From assembly GCF_900114015.1 (NCBI RefSeq), contig NZ_FORN01000032.1, forward strand, positions 1 through 64,000: a stretch of DNA of 64,000 nt. The letters are read 5' to 3'. Position numbers and translations under genes: made by a program. This DNA comes from Caulobacter sp. UNC279MFTsu5.1 (GTDB lineage: Bacteria > Pseudomonadota > Alphaproteobacteria > Caulobacterales > Caulobacteraceae). The notes below the pieces were generated by a model. The model ran no database searches. It worked only from the letters and a program-made list of their open reading frames with translations, and was not told the origin of the DNA. Numbering within the stretch: position 1 is the stretch's first letter; every line of letters begins with the position of its first letter. Positions 39,698-48,411 of this stretch are shown here, one piece after another.

Positions 39698-40894
39698 ATG
39701 ATCGTGTTCCTGACGCAAGCGTTCGCGTTCGTGCTCGTGCTGTCCATCGTGGTGACAGTGCACGAACTCGGCCATTTCTGGGCCGCGCGCGCTTGTGGCG
39801 TCGCGATCGACTGCTTCTCGATCGGCTTCGGCCCCAAGATCGTGGCGTGGCGCGACAAGACCGGCGTGGAATGGCGGATCGCCGCAATTCCCCTGGGCGG
39901 CTACGTGCGATTCTCCGGCGACGACAACGCCGCCAGCGTGCCCGACGGCGGCGACCTGGCGATTCTCAAGCAGGAGATCGCCGCGCGCGAGGGCGAGGCG
40001 GCCGTTTCCCGCTACTATCATTTCAAGCCGGTCTGGCAGCGCGCGATCATCGCCGCGGCCGGACCCGTGGCCAATTTCCTGCTGGCGATCGCCGTGCTGG
40101 CGGTCTTCATGGCCACGATCGGCGAGACCCGCAATCCGGCCCGCGTCTATGCCGTCAGTCCCGCCAGCGCCGCCGAGGCGGCGGGGTTCAAGGCTGGCGA
40201 CGTTATCCTGAAGGCCGACGGCCGCAAGATCGAGACTTTCCAGGATCTGAACGGCTATATCGCCCTGCGCGCCAAGCTGCCGATCGATTTCACGGTCCAG
40301 CGCGGCGCGGCGACGCTGCATCTGACCGGCGCTCCTCGCGAGGTCGAGATCCAGGACGCGATCAACGGTCGCATGAAGATCGGCCGCCTGGGCATCGAGG
40401 GGCGCAGCACCCCGACCCGCTACCGCTCGACCGTCTGGCGCGCCATTCCCGACGCGACGGTCGAGGTCTGGGATCAGATCAGCACGATCGGCTTCTATCT
40501 GGGCCGTCTGGTCACCGGCCAGATCTCGCCCGACCAGATCAGCGGCGTGATCGGCATCGGCCATACGGTCGGCGCGGTGGCCAAGGCCAGCACGGCCGAC
40601 GCGCCGAACATCCCCACCATGGCGCTGCGCTTCTTCGTCAGCATGATGCTGCTGGTCGCCACCCTGTCGGTCAGCATCGGTTTCATGAACCTGCTGCCCA
40701 TCCCGGTTCTCGATGGCGGCCATCTGCTGATGTACGCCTATGAGGCGATCGCCAAGCGACCGCTGAAGGCCGAGTTCCAGGCGGCCGGCTTCAGAGCGGG
40801 GCTTGCCTTGATCCTTGGTTTCATGCTGTTCGCGGCCTGGAACGATCTTCACCGCTACGACGTGTTCAAATTCATTGGCGGCCTGTTCTCGTGA
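39698..40894 (+). CDS. mmpA: Site-2 zinc protease, RseP/MmpA type
   Basis: Inner-membrane metalloprotease that cuts transmembrane segments after a first cleavage. In Caulobacter the homologue MmpA degrades the polarity protein PodJ, and RseP-type enzymes elsewhere release sigma factors. The 398-aa protein has HELGH at 22-26 in the first helix, a single PDZ domain (about 135-205; E. coli RseP has two), and the third zinc ligand Asp339 in NLLPIPVLDGGH. A 13-bp tandem duplication spans its stop codon. Position between dxr and bamA is conserved in alphaproteobacteria. Confidence 0.94.
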   Translation: MIVFLTQAFAFVLVLSIVVTVHELGHFWAARACGVAIDCFSIGFGPKIVAWRDKTGVEWRIAAIPLGGYVRFSGDDNAASVPDGGDLAILKQEIAAREGEAAVSRYYHFKPVWQRAIIAAAGPVANFLLAIAVLAVFMATIGETRNPARVYAVSPASAAEAAGFKAGDVILKADGRKIETFQDLNGYIALRAKLPIDFTVQRGAATLHLTGAPREVEIQDAINGRMKIGRLGIEGRSTPTRYRSTVWRAIPDATVEVWDQISTIGFYLGRLVTGQISPDQISGVIGIGHTVGAVAKASTADAPNIPTMALRFFVSMMLLVATLSVSIGFMNLLPIPVLDGGHLLMYAYEAIAKRPLKAEFQAAGFRAGLALILGFMLFAAWNDLHRYDVFKFIGGLFS

Positions 40895-40907
40895 CCTGTT
40901 CTCGTGA
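40882..40907 (+). repeat. 13-bp perfect tandem duplication at the mmpA stop codon
   Basis: CCTGTTCTCGTGA occurs twice in succession (40882-40894 and 40895-40907). The first copy encodes the last residues and TGA stop of mmpA; the second lies just downstream, before bamA. It looks like a recent slippage duplication and creates an extra in-frame GTG within the bamA leader. Confidence 0.85.
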
Positions 40908-40923
40908 GCCGAGCCGTCCGTCC

Positions 40924-43284
40924 ATGATTGGTCCCATGAGCAAAATCCGCGCCCATAGCGCCGCGTTCGCCACCGGCGTTGCGCTCCTTCTTGGTTCCAC
41001 GGCGCTGACCGCGCCGCAGGCCGCCCTCGCCCAGGCCCAGACCACGGGCGTGGTCCAGCGCATCGTGGTGCAGGGCAACGAGCGGATCGAGCAGGGGACC
41101 GTGCTGTCCTATCTGCCGATCCAGCCGGGCGAGACGGTCGATCCTCAGCGCCTCGACCTGGCGCTGAAGACCCTGGCGCGCACCGACCTGTTCGCCGACG
41201 TGAAGATCGAGCTGCAGGGCGGCGACCTGATCGTCAAGGTCGTCGAGAACCCGATCATCAACCAGGTGGTCTTCGAGGGGAACTCGGCCCTCAAGGAAGA
41301 CAAGCTGAAGGACGAGGTCCAGATCCGTCCGCGCGGCATCTTCACCCGCGCCAAGGTCCAGGCCGACGTCCAGCGCATCATCGAGCTGTATCGCCGTTCG
41401 GGCCGCATCTCGGCGACCGTGACGCCCAAGGTGGTCGAGCTGCCGCAAAAGCGCGTCGACCTGGTGTTCGAGATCAACGAAGGCCCCAAGAGCGGCGTGC
41501 TGGGCGTCAACTTCCTGGGCAACGTCGAATATTCGGACAACGACCTGAAGGACGTCATCGTCACCAAGGAGTCGCACTGGTACAAATTCCTGACCAGCAA
41601 CGACAACTACGATCCCGACCGGATCGAGTACGACCGCGAGCAGCTGCGCAAGTTCTACCGCAACCGCGGCTATTTCGACTTCCGTGTCGTGGCCTCGGTG
41701 GCCGAGCTGGCCACCGACAAGAACGGCTTCGCGGTCACCTACACGATCGACGAAGGCCCCAAGTACAAGTTCGGCAAGGTCACGGTCGAAACCGAGCTGA
41801 AGAAGCTGGACGGCAACCTGCTGGCCCAGATCCTGCCGATCCGCGCCGGCCAGCTGTACGAAGACGAGAAGATCGAGCAGGCCACCGACGCCCTGACCTT
41901 CGCGGCGGGCGCGGCCGGCTTCGCCTTCGTCGACGTGCGCCCGCGCTACGTGCCCAACCACGAGAACAACACCGTGGACGTGGTGTTCTCGGTGCGTGAA
42001 GGCCCGCGGGTCTATGTCGACCGGATCGACATCGTCGGCAACACCCGCACGCTGGACTATGTGGTGCGCCGCGAACTGGAAGTGGCCGAGGGCGACGCCT
42101 ACAACCGCGTCCTGGTCGACCGTTCGAAGAACCGTGTCCGCGCCCTGGGCTTCTTCAAGGACGTCAACATCGAGGAAGTGCCCGGCGCCCAGCCCGACCG
42201 CACGACCCTGCGGGTCAAGACCGAGGAGCAGCCGACGGGCGAGCTGTCGTTCAGCGCCGGCTACAGCTCGGTCGACAAGGTGGTGCTGGACGTCGGGATC
42301 ACCGAGCGCAACTTCCGCGGTCGCGGCCAGAACCTGCGGGCCCGAGTCTCTGTCGGTTCGCTGCGCCAGCAGATCGACTTCGGCTTCACCGAGCCGCGTT
42401 TCCTGGGCCGCGATCTGCGCGCGGGCCTGGACCTGTACTCCTATCGCTATGACCTGAGCGACTACGCCGCCTACGACACGGAATCGACCGGCGGCACGCT
42501 GCGCCTGGGCTTCCCGCTGACTCAGAACGCCTCGATGGGTCTGCGCTACCAGCTCCGGCAGGACAAGGTGAGCGTGGCGGACAACCTCTGCGCCAGTGGT
42601 TCGGTGTCCGACATCCTCTGCTTGCAGCGCGGCTCCTACATGACCTCGCTGTTCGGCTACAACCTGCGGATCGACAAGCGCAACGACCCGATCCAGCCGA
42701 CCCGCGGCTGGTTCGCCGACCTGAGCCAGGATCTGGCCGGCTTCGGCGGCGACGTGAAGTACCTGAAGACCGAGACCGACGCCGGTTGGTATTGGGGCTT
42801 CAACAAGGACTTCATCTTCAGCGCCACCGGCTCGGCGGGCTATATCGAAGGGTGGGGCGGCGACAACATCCGCATCAACGACCGCTTCTATAAGGGCGGT
42901 TCGTCGTTCCGCGGCTTCGAGATCGCCGGTATCGGCCCGCGCGACACCACCACGCAGAGCAGCGCCCTGGGCGCCAAGCTGTATGCGATCGGCACGTTCG
43001 AATTGACGGTTCCGACCTTCCTGCCCGAGCAATACGGGATCAAGGCGGCGCTGTTCAGCGACTTCGGCACGGCCGGCCAGTTGGACGACGTCGATCGTCT
43101 GACCGCGGGCGGCAGCGTCAATCCGAACATCAAGGACGACCTGGGCCTGCGGGCCTCGGCGGGTCTGAGCATCGACTGGAAATCGCCCATGGGCCCCATC
43201 CGGTTCGATTTCAGCCATATTCTCGCTAAAGACAGCTACGACAGGACCGAAACCTTCCGGTTCTCCACCTCCACAAGGTTCTAA
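40924..43284 (+). CDS. bamA: Outer membrane protein assembly factor BamA
   Basis: Omp85-family core of the outer-membrane protein insertion machine. The signal peptide (hydrophobic AFATGVALLLGSTALTA, cleavage near ALAQA) is followed by five POTRA domains (about 50-435) and a C-terminal 16-strand barrel ending in the aromatic FSTSTRF. The barrel lid motif GSSFRGFE is present. The start is uncertain: ATG at 40924 gives 786 aa; ATG at 40936 also gives a good signal peptide; GTG at 40891 would add eleven residues in the mmpA overlap. It is followed at once by skp. Confidence 0.95.
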   Translation: MIGPMSKIRAHSAAFATGVALLLGSTALTAPQAALAQAQTTGVVQRIVVQGNERIEQGTVLSYLPIQPGETVDPQRLDLALKTLARTDLFADVKIELQGGDLIVKVVENPIINQVVFEGNSALKEDKLKDEVQIRPRGIFTRAKVQADVQRIIELYRRSGRISATVTPKVVELPQKRVDLVFEINEGPKSGVLGVNFLGNVEYSDNDLKDVIVTKESHWYKFLTSNDNYDPDRIEYDREQLRKFYRNRGYFDFRVVASVAELATDKNGFAVTYTIDEGPKYKFGKVTVETELKKLDGNLLAQILPIRAGQLYEDEKIEQATDALTFAAGAAGFAFVDVRPRYVPNHENNTVDVVFSVREGPRVYVDRIDIVGNTRTLDYVVRRELEVAEGDAYNRVLVDRSKNRVRALGFFKDVNIEEVPGAQPDRTTLRVKTEEQPTGELSFSAGYSSVDKVVLDVGITERNFRGRGQNLRARVSVGSLRQQIDFGFTEPRFLGRDLRAGLDLYSYRYDLSDYAAYDTESTGGTLRLGFPLTQNASMGLRYQLRQDKVSVADNLCASGSVSDILCLQRGSYMTSLFGYNLRIDKRNDPIQPTRGWFADLSQDLAGFGGDVKYLKTETDAGWYWGFNKDFIFSATGSAGYIEGWGGDNIRINDRFYKGGSSFRGFEIAGIGPRDTTTQSSALGAKLYAIGTFELTVPTFLPEQYGIKAALFSDFGTAGQLDDVDRLTAGGSVNPNIKDDLGLRASAGLSIDWKSPMGPIRFDFSHILAKDSYDRTETFRFSTSTRF

Positions 43285-43289
43285 TCAGC

Positions 43290-43937
43290 ATGACCTCCAA
43301 GTTCCTAGCCGCGACCGTTTCGGGTCTGGCCGCTCTCGCCACGGCGTCGGGCGCCTTCGCCCAGGCCACGCCTCCGACGGCTCCGGCCGCGCCGCCGGTC
43401 ACCCACGGCGCGCCGATCGCCGGCGTCTGCATCTTCTCGAGCCAGGGCGCCGTCGCCCGCTCGCAGGTCGGCAAGGCCGTCGACGCCCGCCTGAAGACCA
43501 TCATCTCGCAGGTCAACGCCGAGCTGACCGCCGAGCGCACCAGCCTGGACAATGACGCCAAGGCCCTGGACGCCAAGAAGGCCACCCTCGACCAGAGCGC
43601 CCTGGAACAGCAGGCCGCCGCCCTGCAGGTGCGCGCCAACGCCTGGCAGCGTAAGGGCCAGCTGCGCCAGCGCGAGGTCGAGGCCACCGAGCAGAAGCAA
43701 CTGGCTCGCGTCTACCAGGAACTGGACCCGGCCATCCGCCAGGCCTACCAGGCCAAGACCTGCTCGATCCTGATCGAGCGGGAATCGGTCCTGCTGGGCA
43801 ACCCGGCCATGGACATCACCGACTCCGTCGTCGCCGCCGTGGACGCCCGCATCAAGACCCTGACCTTCGATCGCGAACGTCTGGACCAAGCGGCTCCGGG
43901 GGCTCAAGCTCTCCAGCCGACGACTCCCAAGAAGTAG
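43290..43937 (+). CDS. skp: OmpH/Skp family periplasmic chaperone
   Basis: A 215-aa periplasmic chaperone that binds unfolded outer-membrane proteins for BamA. Signal peptide MTSKFLAATVSGLAALATAS with cleavage after AFA. The mature protein has the OmpH opening (ICIF-like GVCIFSSQGAVARSQVG) and a long charged, Gln/Ala-rich coiled-coil region (about 65-145), the tentacle part of the trimer. It starts 5 bp after bamA. The Pro/Ala stretch after the signal peptide is low complexity. Confidence 0.9.
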   Translation: MTSKFLAATVSGLAALATASGAFAQATPPTAPAAPPVTHGAPIAGVCIFSSQGAVARSQVGKAVDARLKTIISQVNAELTAERTSLDNDAKALDAKKATLDQSALEQQAAALQVRANAWQRKGQLRQREVEATEQKQLARVYQELDPAIRQAYQAKTCSILIERESVLLGNPAMDITDSVVAAVDARIKTLTFDRERLDQAAPGAQALQPTTPKK

Positions 43938-43983
43938 TCGAGTCGGCTCGGGCATGACGCCCGAGCCGCTCCCGAGAGGACCG

Positions 43984-45006
43984 ATGCCGGACCCGCGCTT
44001 TTTCGAAGACCTGGGTCCGGCGACCCTCGCGGAACTGGCCAGCCTGAGCGGTGCTCGGCTGGCCGATCCGGCCGACGGCCGTCACCTGATCTCGCATGTG
44101 GCGCCGCTCGAGAGCGCCGGCGCGGGCGCCGTCACCTTCCTGTCCGACCCCAAGCGCCTGGCCGATCTGGCCTGCCTGAAGGGCGCGACCTGTTTTCTGC
44201 GGCCCGAACAGGCGGCGCAAGCCCCGGCCGGCTGCATTCTGCTGCTGACAAGCCATCCGCAGGCGGCCTGGGCGGCGGCGGCGAGGCGGCTGCACGCCCC
44301 GCGCCGTCACGACGGGTCGCAGCACGTCCATCCCGACAGCGTGCTGGAGGCGGGCGTGACCGTGTCCCCCGGCGTAGTCATCGGCCAGGGCGCGCGAATC
44401 GGTCGGGGAACCTATCTGGCCCCGGGCGTGACGATCGGACCGGGCGTGACGGTGGGCCGCGACTGCCGGATCGGGGCCAACGCCGTTATCGGTTTCGCCC
44501 TGATCGGCGATCGGGTGTCGATCCACGCCGGGGCGGTGATCGGCGAGGCCGGATTCGGCGCGGCCGGCGGGCCTGCGGGCGTCGTCGACCTGCCCCAGCT
44601 GGGCCGGGTCATTCTGCAGGACGGGGTGACGATCGGCGCCAACAGCTGCGTGGATCGGGGCGCCTTCGGCGATACGACCATCGGCGAGAACACCAAGATC
44701 GACAATCTCGTCCATGTCGCCCACAACGTCCGGCTCGGTCGCAACTGCGTCGCCGCCGCCTTCACGGGCATTTCCGGCAGCACCGTGGTCGGCGACGGGG
44801 TCGCGTTCGGCGGGAAGGCCGGCGTGGCCGATCACCTGACGGTCGGCGCGGGCGCCCAGATCGGCGCCTCGGCGTCGGTCTTCAAGGACGTGCCGGCCGG
44901 CGAAACATGGACTGGGTTTCCGGCGCGACCGCTCAAGCGGTGGCTCCGAGAGACCGCATGGCTGTCGCGCAAGGCGGGCGGCCGGGGAACCAAGGGGCTA
45001 GAATGA
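43984..45006 (+). CDS. lpxD: UDP-3-O-(3-hydroxyacyl)glucosamine N-acyltransferase
   Basis: Third step of lipid A synthesis: adds the N-linked hydroxyacyl chain. It has 340 aa with an N-terminal uridine-binding domain and a left-handed beta-helix of hexapeptide repeats (about 110-310). The catalytic His region [14 protein letters not shown] is present. The ATG at 43984, preceded by GAGAGGAC, is preferred over one at 43954. The end overlaps fabZ by 4 bp (ATGA). Confidence 0.95.
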   Translation: MPDPRFFEDLGPATLAELASLSGARLADPADGRHLISHVAPLESAGAGAVTFLSDPKRLADLACLKGATCFLRPEQAAQAPAGCILLLTSHPQAAWAAAARRLHAPRRHDGSQHVHPDSVLEAGVTVSPGVVIGQGARIGRGTYLAPGVTIGPGVTVGRDCRIGANAVIGFALIGDRVSIHAGAVIGEAGFGAAGGPAGVVDLPQLGRVILQDGVTIGANSCVDRGAFGDTTIGENTKIDNLVHVAHNVRLGRNCVAAAFTGISGSTVVGDGVAFGGKAGVADHLTVGAGAQIGASASVFKDVPAGETWTGFPARPLKRWLRETAWLSRKAGGRGTKGLE

Positions 45007-45479
45007 GCCAATCGAAAGTCGAAGAGGTCCTGGCCAATATCGACATCGCCGAGATCCTCAACCGGATCCCGCACCGCTATCCGTTCCTGCTGGTCGACCG
45101 GGCCGAGGCGTATCGCCCGCACCAGTCGATCGTCGGGATCAAGTGCGTGACGATCAACGAGCCGTTCTTCCAGGGCCATTTCCCCGGCAATCCGGTGATG
45201 CCCGGCGTGCTGATCATCGAGGCGCTGGCCCAAACGGGCGCGGTGCTGATGAGCAAGTCGCTCGAGGTCGACACCGAGGGCAAGACCATCTTCTTCATGT
45301 CGGTCGACAACGCCCGCTTCCGCACGCCCGTGCGCCCCGGCGACGTGATCCGCATGGAGGTCGAGGTGACCCGCGCCCGCTCCAGCATCTTCAAGTTCAA
45401 GGGCGTGGCCAAGGTCGGCGACAAGGTGGCCGCCGAGGCCGAGTTCGCGGCCATGGTGGTGGAGACGCCCAAGGCATGA
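45003..45479 (+). CDS. fabZ: 3-hydroxyacyl-[acyl-carrier-protein] dehydratase
   Basis: Hotdog-fold dehydratase of fatty acid synthesis that competes with LpxA for the hydroxyacyl-ACP substrate. 158 aa with the catalytic His59 ([18 protein letters not shown]) and Glu73 in the central helix, and the [13 protein letters not shown] opening. Coupled on both sides: 4-bp overlaps with lpxD and lpxA. This lpxD-fabZ-lpxA order balances phospholipid and lipid A precursor flow in many bacteria. Confidence 0.97.
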   Translation: MSQSKVEEVLANIDIAEILNRIPHRYPFLLVDRAEAYRPHQSIVGIKCVTINEPFFQGHFPGNPVMPGVLIIEALAQTGAVLMSKSLEVDTEGKTIFFMSVDNARFRTPVRPGDVIRMEVEVTRARSSIFKFKGVAKVGDKVAAEAEFAAMVVETPKA

Positions 45480-46270
45480 CCCAGATCCATCCGACCGCCA
45501 TCGTTTCGCCCGGCGCCCAGCTGGGACAGGACGTCGAGATCGGCCCGTTCTGCACCGTGGGACCCCAGGTCCAGCTGGGCGACGGCGTGCGGCTGGTCTC
45601 GCACGCGGTGATCGAGGGCGCGACCCAGGTCGGGGCGGGCACGACCGTCCATCCGTTCGCGGTGCTGGGCGGCGCGCCGCAGCACCTGGCCCATAAGGGC
45701 GAGGACACCCGCCTGGTGATCGGCGAACGCAACATCATCCGCGAGCATGTCACCATGCATGCCGGCACGGTGGGCGGCGGCGGCGTGACCAAGGTCGGCT
45801 CCGACAGCCTCTATATGGTCGGCGCCCACGTGGCCCACGACTGCATCGTCGGTGACCGCGTGACCTTCGCCAACAACGCCACCCTGGGCGGTCACGTGGT
45901 GATCGGTGACTTCGTGTTCATGGGCGGGTTGTGCGCCGTCCACCAGTTCACCCGCATCGGCCGCTACTCGTTCGTCGGCGGCGGCGGGGTGGTGACCAAG
46001 GACATCATCCCGTACGGCTCGGTGTGGGGCAACCATGCCCACCTGGAGGGTCTGAATCTGGTCGGCCTCAAGCGGCGGGGCTTCAGCCGCGAGGCGATCA
46101 ACGCCCTGCGCGCCGCCTACCGCCTGCTGTTCGCCGACGAAGGCACCTTCCAGGAGCGCCTGGACGACGTGGCCGAGGCCCATGCCGGCACGCCCGAGGT
46201 GATGGAGATCGTCGAGTTCATCCGCTCGGAGGCCAACAGACCCCTGTGCCTGCCCGAGCGCGAAGTCTAG
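45476..46270 (+). CDS. lpxA: UDP-N-acetylglucosamine O-acyltransferase
   Basis: First step of lipid A synthesis, at the UDP-GlcNAc 3-OH. 264 aa; left-handed beta-helix of hexapeptide repeats (1-190) followed by a helical C-terminal domain. The catalytic His121 lies in [12 protein letters not shown], and the acyl-chain ruler region [20 protein letters not shown] is present. Starts at an ATGA overlap with fabZ; lpxI follows after 8 bp with a GGAGGGG ribosome-binding site. Confidence 0.96.
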   Translation: MTQIHPTAIVSPGAQLGQDVEIGPFCTVGPQVQLGDGVRLVSHAVIEGATQVGAGTTVHPFAVLGGAPQHLAHKGEDTRLVIGERNIIREHVTMHAGTVGGGGVTKVGSDSLYMVGAHVAHDCIVGDRVTFANNATLGGHVVIGDFVFMGGLCAVHQFTRIGRYSFVGGGGVVTKDIIPYGSVWGNHAHLEGLNLVGLKRRGFSREAINALRAAYRLLFADEGTFQERLDDVAEAHAGTPEVMEIVEFIRSEANRPLCLPEREV

Positions 46271-46278
46271 GAGGGGCC

Positions 46279-47121
46279 GTGCGCAAGCTTGGTCTGATCG
46301 CCGGCGGCGGTTCTCTGCCGGTGGAGCTGGCGGCTCATTGCGAGGCGGCCGGCCGGCCGTTCGCGGTGATGCGCCTGAAGTCGTTCGCCCAGCCGGTGCT
46401 GGCCCGCTATCCGGGTGTCGAGGTCGGGCTGGGCGAGTTCGGCAAGGTGTTCAAGGCGCTGCGGGCCGAGGGCTGCGAGGCCGTCTGCTTCGCCGGCGTC
46501 GTCGATCGTCCCGACTTCTCGACCATCAAGCCGGACCTGCGCGGCCTGACCGTGATCCCGGGCCTGATCAGCGCCGCCCGCAAGGGCGACGACGCCCTGC
46601 TGCGCCGCCTGCTGGACGAGTTCGAAAAGGAAGGCTTCGCGATCGAGGGCGCCCACGAGGTGCGGGGCGAGATGACCCTGCCGCGCGGCGCCCTGGGCAA
46701 GCATGCGCCCAAGGAAATCCATGTCGCCGACATGGATCGCGCCCTCGACGTGGCGCGGGCCATCGGCGCGCTGGACGTGGGGCAGGGCGCCGTGGTCTGC
46801 GATGGCCTGGTCCTGGCGGTCGAGGCCCAGGAGGGCACGGACGCCATGCTGCGCCGGGTCGCAGACCTGCCTCAGGCCATTCGCGGCAACGCCGAGGCCC
46901 CGCGCGGCGTGCTGGCCAAGGCCCCAAAGCCGATCCAGGAAACCAAGGTCGACCTGCCCACCATCGGCGTGGCCACGATCCAGCGCGCGGCCCGCGCTGG
47001 TTTGGCCGGGGTGGTCGGCGAGGCCGGTCGCCTGCTGATCGTCGATCGCGAGCAGGTCATCGCCTGCGCCGACGACCTGGGCCTGTTCGTGTACGGGGTC
47101 GAACCACGGGTCGACGGATGA
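46279..47121 (+). CDS. lpxI: UDP-2,3-diacylglucosamine diphosphatase LpxI
   Basis: Fourth-step hydrolase of lipid A synthesis in bacteria that lack LpxH; it attacks the opposite phosphorus of the diphosphate. The 280-aa protein (DUF1009 family) has the N-terminal KLGLIAGGGSLP and the C-terminal domain with APKPIQETKVDLPTIGVATI. GTG start with GGAGGGG upstream. It overlaps lpxB by 4 bp, the usual lpxA-lpxI-lpxB order of alphaproteobacteria; Caulobacter LpxI is the structurally characterised member. Confidence 0.95.
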   Translation: MRKLGLIAGGGSLPVELAAHCEAAGRPFAVMRLKSFAQPVLARYPGVEVGLGEFGKVFKALRAEGCEAVCFAGVVDRPDFSTIKPDLRGLTVIPGLISAARKGDDALLRRLLDEFEKEGFAIEGAHEVRGEMTLPRGALGKHAPKEIHVADMDRALDVARAIGALDVGQGAVVCDGLVLAVEAQEGTDAMLRRVADLPQAIRGNAEAPRGVLAKAPKPIQETKVDLPTIGVATIQRAARAGLAGVVGEAGRLLIVDREQVIACADDLGLFVYGVEPRVDG

Positions 47122-48305
47122 GCCCGGGGAACCGGCCGCTGACCGTGATGCTGGTGGCGGCCGAGGCCTCGGGCGACGCCCTGGGCGCCAGGCTGGCCCG
47201 GGGGCTGCGCGAGCGGCTGGGCGGCGACAAGGTGCGCTTCGTCGGCGTGGGCGGCGCCAAGATGGCCGCCGAGGGCGTCCAGAGCCCGTTCGACATCGCC
47301 CAGTTGTCCATCCTCGGCATCGTGGAGAGCCTGAAGGCCTATCCGCGCGCCATGGCCCGGCTGAAGGACACCCTGGCCCTGGCGGCCCGCGAAAAGCCCG
47401 ACGTGGCGGTGCTGATCGACAGCTGGGGCTTCAACATTCGCCTGGCCAAGGCGCTGCGGAAGCAGGACCCCGGCCTGCCGCTGGTCAAATACGTCGCCCC
47501 CCAGGTCTGGGCCTATCGCGCCCAGCGCGCCCAGGACCTGGCCGGGGCCGTGGACCTGCTGCTGTCGATCCAGCCGATGGACAAGCCGTTCTTCGACGCG
47601 GTCGACCTGCCCAGCGTGTTCGTCGGCAATTCGGCCCTGGCCCACGACTTCAGCCAGGCCGACCCGGCCAGGCTGCGCGCCACGATCGGCGCCGCGCCCG
47701 GCGAGCCGATCCTGCTGGTGCTGCCGGGCAGCCGCCCGTCCGAGATCCAGCGGGTCCTGCCGCCGTTCGAGGACGCCGTGCGCCGCCTCAAGGCCCAGCG
47801 GCCGGATCTGCACGTCGTCGTGCCCGCCGCCTCGACGGTGGCCGCCAGCGTCAAGGCGCGGGTCGCGGCCTGGCCGTTCCGGGCTCACGTCATTGAGGAC
47901 GAGGCGCTGAAGGACGACGCCATGGTCGCCGGCACGGTCGCCCTGGCCTGCAGCGGCACGGTGACCACCGAACTGGCCCTGGCCGGTTGCCCGATGGTGG
48001 TCGGCTACGTCACCGGCAAGATCACCTACGCCCTGCTGAAGTCGATGTTCAAGCCGCGCTGGGTGACCCTGTTCAACATCGCCGCCGACGACACGGTCGC
48101 GCCCGAGCTGCTGCAGGACGCCTGCACGGGCCAGGCCCTGGCCGCCGAGGTCGCCCGGCGGCTGGACGATCCGTCCCTGCGCACGGCCCAGGTCGCCGCC
48201 CAGAACGCCGCCCTGGACAAGATGGGGCGCGGCATGCCCGATCCTTCCGAGGCGGCGGCTTCGGCGCTGCTGGACTTCCTGAGGGCGCGCGGCCGGGCCG
48301 TCTAG
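47118..48305 (+). CDS. lpxB: Lipid-A-disaccharide synthase
   Basis: GT19 glycosyltransferase that joins UDP-2,3-diacylglucosamine and lipid X into the lipid A disaccharide. 395 aa; N-terminal LVAAEASGDALGARLARGL, then YVAPQVWAYRAQRA, the nucleotide-site LLVLPGSRPSEIQRVLP, and the C-terminal CSGTVTTELALAGCPMVVGY. Last gene of the lipid A cluster; 106 bp follow before the fliK-like gene with no recognised terminator. Confidence 0.96.
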   Translation: MSPGNRPLTVMLVAAEASGDALGARLARGLRERLGGDKVRFVGVGGAKMAAEGVQSPFDIAQLSILGIVESLKAYPRAMARLKDTLALAAREKPDVAVLIDSWGFNIRLAKALRKQDPGLPLVKYVAPQVWAYRAQRAQDLAGAVDLLLSIQPMDKPFFDAVDLPSVFVGNSALAHDFSQADPARLRATIGAAPGEPILLVLPGSRPSEIQRVLPPFEDAVRRLKAQRPDLHVVVPAASTVAASVKARVAAWPFRAHVIEDEALKDDAMVAGTVALACSGTVTTELALAGCPMVVGYVTGKITYALLKSMFKPRWVTLFNIAADDTVAPELLQDACTGQALAAEVARRLDDPSLRTAQVAAQNAALDKMGRGMPDPSEAAASALLDFLRARGRAV

Positions 48306-48411
48306 GCGGTGTCATCCCCTGAGCGTTAAGCAAGCCTTTAAGATCCGCTTCACGGCTCTCGGCTAGGTTGGGACTCCTGGCGATCCTCTCGTCGCCGGCT
48401 GGAGCCCTGGC

